64,000 nucleotides of DNA from positions 2,542,001 to 2,606,000 of the forward strand of contig WWBZ02000033.1 in assembly GCA_011503125.2 (NCBI GenBank), given 5' to 3'. Shown one piece after another: positions 22,108 through 31,655 of the stretch; within the stretch, counting starts at the first letter, position 1, and every line of letters starts with the position of its first letter. Made by a program: the position numbers and the translations under genes. The stretch comes from Botryosphaeria dothidea (lineage: Eukaryota > Ascomycota > Dothideomycetes > Botryosphaeriales > Botryosphaeriaceae). The notes under the pieces were generated by a model. The model was not told where the DNA came from, ran no database searches, and was given only the letters and a program-made list of their open reading frames with translations.

Positions 22108-23583
22108 TTATAGTGCCACTAGAACCTCATTCGTTTCTGATTGGGTCGGCATCAGAAGGACAGGTCGACGAAACCATTGCGAATGCGGACCAACTCCCTC
22201 AATCCACGTTTGTGTAAGCAGGTTACCATCCTCTTGCAGCCCCAGTTCGTGGTGGTGTCTTACGAGGAACTTAATTGTAGCCAACGATGTTCTCAGATCA
22301 TTAACCTCGAAAAGGGATGTAAGATCGGACGGCCCACGGAAAAAGACGTTGAGAAAGCGAAGAGAAAGGAGATCAATATCTGCCGTAGATGAAGAAAAGA
22401 AACTCAGAAAATCAAGGAGATATAACAGCAAATGTCTTTGCACGGGATAAAGTGATGCCACAAGTCGGCAGTAGACGCCAAGTTTCCTGGCTTCTGACAC
22501 AGTGCTGCTCGATCTACACGGGTTCCGGAAGGCTTCCAGGAATTCATAGGGGATCAGGGGTTGGCCGAGCCTCTTCAAGAAGTAGAGGAGGAGGCTTGCT
22601 GCATCTTGTGGGCTGTACGAGGACCAGTCGTGGCCCAAACCATACTGCGGGTAGGCTTTGAAGTCTTTTTTGAGACTTGAGAGGGTGTCTTCATCTTCTG
22701 GGATGTGGAAGTCGATAGGCTGCTTGCCCTCTGTGTGAATTCTGATTAGCAGAGCTCCCAAAACGTGGTGGGCAATGGGTGCGTACTTTCTGACTTCAAA
22801 AACTTTACGCACTCCAACACGACAATGGGCAGAAAGGCCACTTCATCCCTCGGTACGCTCGAATTGAGATGTAAATTAACGGCTGCAAAAACGCATCTGT
22901 GAAGACGACCCTCGAAAACGTGGCAAAACGACGCTTGGTGGGCTCTGAGCTGATGGCCGTCGATACCGACCACTGATAGTTGAATCGACGCCGAGTTGGT
23001 CAACGAAGGCATTTGCGGTATACTTCTGGCAACATCATTCTCTGGAACTACACGTTCGTGCACACGTGGCCACCGGCGTCCTTGTGATTTGCTGTTCGAC
23101 TTCTGAGCGCGCAATTGTAAAGCGCTGATTGCTTTCCTCAAGTACGTTCGAGGCGAGGACGTCTGGACAGATTCAGTTGTCAAAGTCGATTCAGAACGCT
23201 TGTCGGAAATTGCGGTTAGGGCTGATTGTGGCGGAGCTTGTTCCCTCTGACTTCTTTTGAGGCTCCTGGGGGTCTCTTCTGCGTTTGTCTCGTGCAAAAT
23301 GTAGCCTTCGTTCCGTGGAATCTGTATCAACTGCTCATTCGCTTCCGTAAGTTGACCATTTCGATGTTGAGGGGAGCTCTTTTGCCGATAATTAGGCTTT
23401 GCAGGCACAGGCATGGGATGCTGTCCATTAAGCTGATGATGGTTTGAGTATGTTCGAGCTCGAACGAACTTCCTCGAGGAAGTTCGCTTTCTACGCCTAT
23501 CAGGACCGGCTCTGCTTCGTCTGCATGTGTTTCCAGGTTCAGTGGCTGTGACTGTTGTAGAGGCTCTGGTATGCGTATTGGCT
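22108..23583 (-). pseudogene. Decayed RhoGAP-domain gene or gene part
   Basis: Two leftward frames carry pieces of one RhoGAP domain. The upstream piece (frame ending at 22746) shows CHVFEGRLHRCV and FLPIVVLECVKFLKSE, matching the start of RhoGAP domains. The downstream piece (frame ending at 22108) shows LKKDFKAYPQYGLGHDWSSY, PQDAASLLLYFLKRLGQPLIPYEF and LYPVQRHLLLYLLDFLSFF, matching the helices after the arginine finger. The two pieces are in different frames and the arginine-finger loop (GIFRxSG in functional members) is not recognisable in either. Upstream, about 22930-23580 is a basic, Ser/Thr/Gln-rich linker split among frames. RhoGAPs stimulate GTP hydrolysis by Rho GTPases; this copy should be inactive. 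It follows the kinase pseudogene on the same strand with no clear gap, so the two may derive from one gene. Confidence 0.6.
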
Positions 23584-25332
23584 CTACGTGGCTTCGTTTG
23601 GTACAGCTCCAGGGTCATCATCCTGTCGTTGCGATGGCTCAGGTACTTGAGGTGTCGAAAGGCTATTTGAGCTGTCCCAATCTTTTGTTTGATTGACTCC
23701 GGATAAGGAATCAGTTTCCAGTGAGAACGGAGTGAACGAGAATTCTGTGTCAATTCTGTGCTCGAATGAGCTCTCCAAAACCGATAGAGAAGAACTCTCC
23801 TTGGACTCCGCAGTGCTACCAGCGCTATCTGATTGATAGCTCTGATCTCGAGGGCCTATCCTTGATCCTCCAGATGCAGGTCCCAGGTTCGGTACTTGCG
23901 GCTCTGAGACTTGTGACGCTACCGCATTATTCTCGATCAAAGTGGGGAGGGCGGAAATGCCGAGATCTGAGGGGTCGTCCAAGGGCTCAGAATCCTCCAT
24001 GATACCCATGTCATCAGTCAAACTATCCTCCGAGTCTGGTACGGCTTCATCTGCAAGGCAAAATATACCGCAATACATGGTAGCAGAAAAGTCATTCCCA
24101 GAAGGTGTCCTGATTCTGCTGACGACATCCGCGGCAGTGGGACGGGAAGTTCGGTCGAACCCCAACATATTCTGAGACATGACGAGAATCCGGTTATCTT
24201 GCAGATCTTAGCTCTCATGAAGTCTCTCGATGAGAGACGCAGGTGCCTCGTAGTTTCGACTGATATACGGTTCCTTTGTGCCGCGGCTTGAGAAAAAGTC
24301 CCGCATCCACGCAATGCTGAATCCTTTCAGCACTGTCACCATCTCTAGGTAGACACATCCTAAGGACCATATGTCTGATTAAGTATTCTGTGGATCTCCC
24401 GCAGCAACCTCTGGCGCTAAATATCGAGGCGTCATTGCGGTCATTCCTGAGGTCGTGCTACCGGAGTCTCCGGAGTAATCTTTAGACAGTCGAAAGTCAG
24501 TAAAGAGAACGTTACCACCTTCAATAAGGATATTCTGTGGCTTTATATCTCTGTCTCTGATCGAGTGATCATGCAAGTATTGAAGGGGGGTGGCCAGGCA
24601 TCCAAAGAAGCTTCTCAAGGAGGTAAAGTTCGGCAGACCATGGTTGCCGGCTAGCAGATCCATGTATTCGGCAAGGTTCATATCTGCGACGGGCGAGATA
24701 ATCATGCCAAGATACTTGGGGTCGGTGTAGCTGCCCACAAATTGTACGATGTGCCGGTGCTTGAGGGCTTTGATAAGCTGCATATCTGCGGCAAACTGTC
24801 GGACTGCCTGCCTTGAATTGTTCCAGAAGGCCGTCCAACGGGGTATCCGTTTGAGTGCGTATTCCTTGAAGCTTATCCTACTCTTTATCAGGTCGACCTG
24901 ACTATACCCTCCAGCGCCGAGCCTTTTCTGTATCCTGAACGGCAGATGATCATCCTTGCCGAAATGACGGTGGCGCCCATTCTCGCCCTTTTCCAGATCG
25001 ACCGACTTTGTTAATATTATACGTTGGCATTGGACGATGGCCCGCCGTACCGAAGGCTCAAGGCTCGGCGGGAGGGCTGTAGGCTCTAGGGGGAAGCAGA
25101 AGTCGGAAAAGCCAAGTTCGAGGAGATCATGGAACAGATCAAGGCGGCCAATGTTCCATAGGACAATGTACGTTCTTGGGGCTTTGCTCCATCCAGAGCT
25201 CTGTGACTCGAGAAGCGTCGAGATTTGTTCGATTTCAGCATCCGACAGGGGTTTCGTTTCGTCATTTGAGGAGAGCTGGATACACAGCTTCTCACCGGCC
25301 AAGTCGGTGGCTGGCACGGTGATGTCGGCCAT
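23584..25332 (-). pseudogene. Disabled fungal protein kinase gene
   Basis: A single leftward frame reads from MADITVP (25332) through a fungal-expanded kinase family. It shows DLEKGENGRHRHFGKDD, the Gly loop RLGAGGYSQVD, the Lys in YALKRI, HIVQFVGSYTDPKY, SIRDRDIKPQNIL, FTDFRLS, then MTPRYLAPEVA and SDIWSLGCVYLEM. The frame is broken by TAA at 24379-24381, immediately before SDIWSLG, and by a second TAA at 24208-24210, yet continues homologously to SRPTAADVV. Catalytic HRD reads DRD (His to Asp, codon 24553-24555) and DFG reads DFR (codon 24490-24492). The Ser-rich acidic tail ends at 23584, where the likely continuation (EPIRIPEPLQQS) is shifted by one frame. Two nonsense codons, a frameshift and two motif losses make activity very unlikely. 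An upstream in-frame Met at 25440 is possible. Confidence 0.8.
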
Positions 25333-27001
25333 GAATGAACAGCGTGCCAGGGAATTGCTGGGTTTAATTATCAGGCACTCTTGACTGGGACTTACTTTGA
25401 TCTGATCATTGATTTGATTTCCGCGACCGAGGGGAGCCACTGTCCAAGGTGTGATGTCGGGCGGCTCAGCCTTGTCCGCGGAATGCGCCTGTCAGACGAA
25501 CGGCCCCGCTTGTCAGGTCTCGGCTATACTCAGCTAGAAAAGGAATGCAGAGCTATCCATAGCCCATCTTGTGTAACTTTGCTTTGTGGTGCAGATCCCG
25601 GAGCCTCGCAGGCCGATTCGTGTCGTGGTGTGTATTTTGGAGAACACAAACGCCCACACAGGAAGTCTCAAGTGAGAGAATGATATAGAGGGACTTGAAA
25701 GTTTGCGGGTGAAAGTTCGCAGTGCGAGATGTGCAGTGTGATTTGGACTTGACAGGCTGGATTTGTCTGTCACAAGCGGCGTTGCGTGTAGGCACGGTGA
25801 AGTGAAGTGAAGTTGGCTGTAATATAGCAAGACCTTCTATGCAATAAACGCTCTTCCCAAAGATCCCATACAAAACGAACGCCATAAATAGAGGATATGT
25901 TCGCGTCAGCTTGAAATAGTGCCATATGGACGACGCCGTGGTGAAGGGGCAGTTTGTCGACCACGCCAGCCGCCATTGTCCAAGACGCGTTAGGAGATCC
26001 ACAGCACGATGTCATGAGACATACCCGTATGCTCCGCGCGCTGAAGAAACAAAATAAAAGAGCGCTTCGGCACAGCAGGAGGGTTTACATAAGCGTCAGT
26101 GTGCGGAATGGTGAATGAAAGGGAAGGCGGATCTGCTCTTTCACTTTTGACCACCCCGATTTGGACGTCGATAAGGCAGCAACCCCGGCAGCACTCCGGA
26201 TTCTGCCCTAAAAAAGGTCTAGAGTGCTTCCATATCCTTCTACTAGATCACAAATCCATGCAGGTACAGTGTCACGGGCACAATACCCCTGTCACCCTCC
26301 CCGCGCCACTAGCCTCCCTCCTCTTCATCCACAGCCTATATAACCCCCCCTCCCTCCCCCCGACCAAACATCCTTTTTTTTCCTCCACATCCTCTTAACT
26401 GGGGCTCATCACCGAGATACATCGGTGACATCAGTGGCTCAGCCAGCTAAGTCTAATCTCCCTCCCCCCGGTAGGACGTCCAGAGAATATTATTAAACTC
26501 AGAAGAACAGCTCTTCACTTGGGACCCAAGGTTCAGGTGCGCCTTGCAAAAAAAAAGCCGGCTGAGTGGTTGGGGCTGTCTCCCAAAAAAAAAATGGAGC
26601 GGATACCAACTAATAAGAGGGGTCTGCGCCCTCTGAAAACAAGCGGCAGGGGCGGGTGGGATCTCCAGATCTTCTGGAGGGAAAAGAAGGCCACGGCAAC
26701 CTTTTTCGTTGATTGGTCCGCCATGAGCGGGCCCTCGAGGAAGAAGATCTCGGGTGTTGCGGGCTATCTGCATACAGTAAGACCGAAGGCCTCCCACGAG
26801 GGTTTCCCAAGCATAAATCCCACATCTCCCCAGGCTTGTATGCCTACCAAGTTCACGTCACCCTGCTCATAGGCTAAGTGAGGTCCGGCGAAAGAGGCCA
26901 GCCACATTTCCAAGACACTGGGCCTTTCGAGAGAAGTCCTGAAATCATTGGCTGACATCACGCTCTCCTCATTCTCCCAAATCTGTCTATTTCGCGTGTG
27001 T
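25333..27001. other. Intergenic region with an orphan TATA/pyrimidine element
   Basis: No convincing protein gene. About 25333-26100 is the upstream side of the kinase relic. At 26337-26343 there is TATATAA followed by a long C/T-rich tract to about 26400, an arrangement typical of fungal core promoters, but the DNA to the right up to 27001 has only weak overlapping frames. A short stem (7 bp, 26409-26428) and two A-runs (near 26551 and 26585) lie there. Confidence 0.5.
26337..26400 (+). promoter_or_regulatory. TATA box followed by pyrimidine tract, no assigned gene
   Basis: TATATAA at 26337-26343 is followed by nearly uninterrupted C/T sequence ending in a T8 run near 26376. This combination is common around transcription starts of strongly expressed filamentous-fungal genes. 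No coding region follows on the plus strand, so the transcript, if any, may be non-coding. Confidence 0.35.
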
Positions 27002-28069
27002 TTACTCGACAAGTGCGAATGCTACTACGCTGAACGCGCCAAACACTGCATCCATACTCATAGCACCGACCGCAGGGGTTTCCCAAAGCCCTTCCACGAT
27101 CTCGACCCATCCATCACTTTCCTTTACCGCTCTGCTCCACACCAATCCCAGCTGAACAAGGCCGCCCGCGATACCTATCCCGCATGTAAGGTTCTGCGTC
27201 AACGAAGCCACCTGTCCCTGTGCTGAACCCTTCACTGCCGGTCTGGAAGCCAAATACGGCACAGCAAGACAAGCACGGAGGAGGAACACAGCGCCAATGA
27301 GCTTGGTCATCGACTCTTCCGCAGCGCGCGAGAGAACCGGCAGAACCGCCACATACACACCCACCGCCGCGGGCACGGCAGCACCGACCTCGACACCTTC
27401 CTCCTTGGCATCAGCGCCCCGCTCTTCGCCGGCGCCCTTACTCCCGGCTACATCCTTACTCTCCTGCGAAGTCGCTCCTTGTCCAGCATCTGCAGGCGCA
27501 TCACCACCCACATCACCCATCAGCCACAAAACCAGCGCAAACGACACCGGCAGCACCTGCGCCAGCGCAACGACCTCCCCCGCTTCCGCGCCCCAAGCCC
27601 CCGTCCTCCACCGCCGCTTCCCTTCAACCCCGATGAAGACGCTCACGCCCAGCGACCACACCAGCGCCGTCTGCGCCCACGCCCGCGACGCCGCCGTCCC
27701 GCCGACCACCAGATCCCGCGCGAAGTCCGAGAAGAGCGTCGAGGCGAGCATCCAGATCCAGAGTTGGCCCGAGACGGAAGCGGCCGTGGCGGGGAGGAGC
27801 AGCAGGCCGCGGGCTTCGCAGAAAGACGTGTAGGAGGCGAGCAGGAAGGAGAGCATGTGGTAGGACAGCGTTGCGAAAAGCACGACGGCGCAGGTGGCCA
27901 GGGTGGCGAAGCGGGCGGCGGCGGCGGGGGAGGTGTCATGGCTTAGATGCTCGAAGTGGAGGGTGTGGAGATGGAGGAGCACGCGGGCGGTGAGGACGAG
28001 GGCGGCGAGGATGTAGGAGAAAAAGAGCGCGGTGCCGATGTAGTTTGTTGGTGGGCTGAGGAGGTCCAT
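27002..28069 (-). CDS. Polytopic membrane protein of unknown function
   Basis: A 355-residue intronless frame. The start MDLLSPPTNYIGTALFF is chosen because the first transmembrane helix begins here. The frame stays open another 115 codons upstream, but that stretch lacks coding character and is probably leader. About seven to eight hydrophobic segments are visible, e.g. IGTALFFSYILAALVL, LATCAVVLFATLSY, LWIWMLASTLF, ALVWSLGVSVFIGV and VVALAQVLPVSFALVL. They are interrupted by a hydrophilic acidic loop (~residues 205-245, GDVGGDAPADAG through AKEEGVEVG). The C-terminal helix FGAFSVVAFALVE ends the protein. It is very Ala/Val-rich and GC-rich. I do not recognise the family; it is not a typical MFS or PTH11-type receptor by motif. 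It lies tail-side to no gene and shares its upstream flank with the Trm1 3' end. Confidence 0.65.
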   Translation of the reverse strand: MDLLSPPTNYIGTALFFSYILAALVLTARVLLHLHTLHFEHLSHDTSPAAAARFATLATCAVVLFATLSYHMLSFLLASYTSFCEARGLLLLPATAASVSGQLWIWMLASTLFSDFARDLVVGGTAASRAWAQTALVWSLGVSVFIGVEGKRRWRTGAWGAEAGEVVALAQVLPVSFALVLWLMGDVGGDAPADAGQGATSQESKDVAGSKGAGEERGADAKEEGVEVGAAVPAAVGVYVAVLPVLSRAAEESMTKLIGAVFLLRACLAVPYLASRPAVKGSAQGQVASLTQNLTCGIGIAGGLVQLGLVWSRAVKESDGWVEIVEGLWETPAVGAMSMDAVFGAFSVVAFALVE

Positions 28070-28652
28070 GGTTGTGGGAAGAAGCCCGCGGTTCGCGTGG
28101 ATCAAACGTCCGGATGGTGTTGTGACAAGACCAGAGAGATTGGCCGAAGGTAGAATGAAATGAATTCTGCGGCGAGATGTCAAATGTGGAGCTGTAGAAA
28201 ACAAAGTTTTGGGGATCACTTGCAAGACGTCATACGTCACAGAAAGATCGGCAAAGCTACAGGACGCTGCGACTAACGAGTAGCGGCAATTGGCTTTCAA
28301 CAAGCATAATTTATGGGGAGTCGAAGCCTTCGATGAGATGTGTCTTGAACTTTGGGGGGTGAAAGTCATGTGCCTGAATGCTTCGACTGCCCTTGACAGT
28401 CTTAATTGGACCATTCATAATTTTGGCTTGTCTATGAAAATTCGCGTTTGGCACTGACCATCGGTTGCAGCGCCCCACGCAAAGCATGGGCAAGATATCC
28501 CATTCATGGAGATCTGACTACTCCGTATGTGCCTTTTTGTACCGCAATAGTATTTGCAACGCCATGCAATGCCAATATCAAGTAATCTGAAAACACCACC
28601 ATTTCCCTGGTCATCCCGACCCCGGCCACACGTGCACTAAAGTCTTCGAAAT
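28070..28652. other. Intergenic, promoter of the membrane-protein gene and Trm1 3' flank
   Basis: A 583-bp space between two leftward genes. The frame of the membrane-protein gene runs through 28070-28414 without a stop, but the reading has no recognisable features. No RNA gene seen. Confidence 0.5.
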
Positions 28653-31007
28653 CTACTTGGCCCTGTTCATAGGGCCCCAATTAGCCCGAGGGTTCATCTG
28701 ATACCTCACCAACTTCTTGTCGTCCTTGTCTTTTCCGAGCTTCTCGTCGAACACAATGTCCAACTGGTGCAGCTTCTCCAGTGACCAATCTTGCTTCGCC
28801 TTCGCACCTTCTGTTGTCACATCCACACCTTCACCCTCCTCACTTATGTCACCATCGTTCCTCTTGCCCTTCTTCTTCCTCCTCTTCTTATCGTTCTTCT
28901 TCTCATGCTCCTTCTCATCACCATCATCCTTCTTCTCAGGTTCATCCTTCTTCTCATCAACATCCATTTTCTCGGCATCCTTCATCTCATCATCCTTCTC
29001 CTCGCCCTTCTTATCCTCACCCTCACCTTCATTCTGGGCGCTCTGCTCACCATCCGCCTTCTTTGCGGTCTCAGTGACCTGTCTTCTCTTCTCCCAGATG
29101 CCCCTACCAGGCGTATTGATCCTATACTTCGCGTCCTCCACTGGACTCTTTTGCCTAACCCACTCCCTCATGACCTCCCAGATGACCTCCCACGGCGCAT
29201 CCGTCTTAATCATCGCCGGCTTGCAATGCGACCGCGTCGCCCTGTATCCCAACTTCCTCAGAGCGCCCTTAAATGCCGCCTCGGGAGGCGCCTGGCTGTG
29301 CATGATCTTGGCCAGATGCGAGACGTTCAGGTAGAAAGGATGATGGTCGACAAGGAGGGGGTTTAGCCTGGGAATTTCGTCGACGATGTCCTCCTTGGCG
29401 GTCTCGGATGGGGAAGGGTTGTTGGGGTTGGCGACGTAAGGCTCGAAGTTGTCGAAGAGGAGCTCTTCGTGCGCGGTGCGCAGCATGCCTTCGATGCGCT
29501 CGGTGGTGTGGTAAGTGTCTCTGTCGACGTCAGGCAGGTAGCTGAGGATCTTCTCGATGAAGGCCGGGTTGTGGAGGGGACCGCCCCACACTGGGCCGCA
29601 GAGCTAGAAGCTGTCAACATCATTGAGGCTCGTGGAAGGGTTGAATCGAGGGATCTGACTTACATGAGTTTTGAAGCCGCAGTGGTGACAATGCGACGTC
29701 GCGGTAGGACCTTGAGCGAAGCCATACTTGTAGTATTCAGAACCGTTCTTGCCTTTGCTGACCAGATTTCGAGCCATGGGTTGGGTCGTCCATGATCCGC
29801 AGCCCGAGTCGCAGTTGTAGACCAGCATCTGCTTTCCGGCGAGGAACTTGACCTCAGCAGGGCTCTTCCGGACTCTCACGAACACGCGGGCGTAGAAATC
29901 AATTGACAGGCTGAGAAGAGGCTCGATGGCGATGCCATATTTAGCAGCCGCCGTGGAAATGGCGTACAAGATCAACCGCAAGCCACCCTCATGAGAGTGA
30001 AGTCCCTTGACCGGAAGGCCGCCGTACAGACTGTACGCCTTCTCTACGTAACCGGTCGATGCGAAAACTCCGGCATCGGTACAGGTAACACAGAGCAGAC
30101 CGCCGTCAGCCACAGCTTGGACCGCCGCATCAAGGAAGGGCACAGCAGTCCCGTATGGATCCAAGTCGATCACATCGTACCTGTGGCCCGGACCACCGAT
30201 ACCTTCTTGACCAACGAACTGATACATATGCGCGACAGCATTGCCAACAGTGGGCGTGATTTTGTCTTCCAACTTATTGTGCTTGATGTTGAGCTTCATC
30301 GCTTCTATTGCGGAGGGCGAGAGGTCGTTGGCAGTGACGGAAGTGGTGAAGGGTATTTCGTAAGCATAGCGAAGAGCGCGAAGACCAGAAGCGGAGAGAG
30401 CGTCGAGGATTCGGAATTTGGGACCCTTTGAGGAGCCATTGGCAACAGGTTCTTTCTGCGCGTCGGCTGAGGTTTGCTCAGTTGTCTCAGCGTTTGCGTC
30501 CTCAACCTTGTCCTCAGCCATGCCCTCGATTTTATTCGCAGTCTTGCCCTCATTGTTATCCGCAGCATCTTCTTCTACTACACCAATCTCAGCGCCATTA
30601 TCGACCTTTGACCTCTTGCTGTCTTGAGCCTCACCAGCGGCTTCGTGCTCAGCGCGAGCCTTCCTCTTCTTGTCGCTCCGCTTCTTGTCCCTCTGCTGCT
30701 CGCGTTGATGTTTCCGAACCTTGGCAGCAATGGCATCCTCACCGTAGGCGCGAATGGCAAGGACGCTGAGATCGCGGTTGAACTGCTGGATGGGGTTGTA
30801 GAAGACGGACTGCTTCTGCTCGTTCTCGTCGTGCTTTCCTTGCTTCTTGGGGTCGGTCGAAGTGGCAGCGTTCAGAGGGAACAGAACGTGGGCCTTGCCC
30901 TCCTTGACGGTGGTGTATTCTGTGCCATCGTGGAGGACCCGTTGACCAGGGCGCGGGGGGTCGGAGAGTGAAGCGGGGACAGAGCTTGCGGCAGCGGTAT
31001 CGGCCAT
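28653..31007 (-). CDS. trm1: tRNA (guanine26-N2)-dimethyltransferase
   Basis: Exons 29664-31007 and 28653-29603, with a 60-bp intron (GTAAGT..TTCTAG), join FKTH to LCGPVWGGPLHN and give 764 residues from the ATG at 31007. Trm1 makes N2,N2-dimethylguanosine at position 26 of tRNAs with S-adenosylmethionine. Visible family signatures are VFYNPIQQFNRDLSV, the SAM-binding ILDALSASGLRALRYA, DLDPYGTA, CVTCTDAGV, RLILYAI and the cysteine cluster YNCDSGCG/SHCHHCG/LCGP. A Lys/Asp/Glu-rich insert sits at ~residues 75-165 and a long KKDE-rich stretch precedes the C-terminal ANWGPMNRAK; these explain the length above the ~570 residues of yeast Trm1. An upstream in-frame ATG at 31181 would add 58 residues resembling a mitochondrial presequence (separate entry). 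Divergent from the 31.7-kb gene. Confidence 0.93.
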
Positions 31008-31181
31008 GGCGGGCTGTGTAGAATGCAGGTGTCTGAAGAAGGTGCTAGCAGCAGTACGCCATGTGTTTTCAGTGGCGACACGGAAGAAGCGCGAAGCCGG
31101 ACGGAAGCGTCGTGGGCTGAGAGTGAGTCGCATCAAGACCCAAACGAGCGCAACAGCAGCGGCAGTGACGCGACCGAACAT
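31008..31181 (-). other. Optional N-terminal extension of Trm1 resembling a mitochondrial presequence
   Basis: The Trm1 frame is open upstream of 31007 to an ATG at 31181. The 58 extra residues are rich in Arg, Ala, Ser and Thr with a single Glu and no Asp, e.g. SPRRFRPASRFFRVA and TFFRHLHSTQPA, as in matrix-targeting peptides. Yeast TRM1 is known to use two in-frame starts for mitochondrial and nuclear forms, so alternative initiation is plausible here. Confidence 0.6.
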
Positions 31182-31655
31182 CAAAAAAATTGGCTGCGCG
31201 CCGGCTCATCCTCGGTGATCGGCAGCGCTACCCCAATGCTTGGCGTAGTTTAAAATTTAGTGGACCCTTTTTTCGCGTCACGCCACGTCTTGACTCGCGC
31301 GCCGTCGTTGTCGCGTCTCCCCTGGCCGCCGCGACCCTGCAACACCACGCATCATTCATGGCCTGCGCTGGCTAAGAACTGGATCAAAGTGCATCCCCCT
31401 GATGCCACTGCCTGGGAAGTATTGGATTCTCGTTTCGGATGTATTTTTAGATCCACCTCCCTTGTGGAAGGATTCAGCCGCTCGGCCTAGTTCGCGATAG
31501 GCGTCGTTGCCGCCTAGTCTAACTCCATCCACGCCGCTCTGCTGCCGCCCACTTAAATCCCGCCTCTCTCCCGGGGTCTCATCTTTCTTTCCTCATGCAC
31601 TTCCATCACTAGCTCCTTCAACCCCATTTCCAACTGTCTATTTGCATCGTCCACA
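31182..31655. promoter_or_regulatory. Divergent promoter between Trm1 and the 31.7-kb gene
   Basis: Intergenic space serving both genes. The right end (about 31540-31655) is C/T-rich, as expected for a leader of the rightward gene. No single element can be assigned. Confidence 0.5.

Noticed and set aside
22746..23753. 336-codon ORF taken as an intact gene
   Set aside because: It overlaps the kinase tail in another frame, its start is internal to that tail, and the RhoGAP homology at its end continues in a different frame. It is better read as part of a decayed tract.
22108..25332. Repeat-induced point mutation as the cause of kinase decay
   Set aside because: The HRD and DFG changes are transversions and the nonsense codons do not show a consistent C-to-T bias, so ordinary decay fits better, though dinucleotide indices were not computed.
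26551..26580. A-box-like GGCTGAGTGGTTGG suggesting a tRNA
   Set aside because: No B box, T arm or acceptor stem follows at a usable distance.
31008..31655. Mobile element between Trm1 and the 31.7-kb gene
   Set aside because: The C/T-rich sequence and open frame are explained by a divergent promoter and the Trm1 extension. No terminal repeats or target duplication were found.
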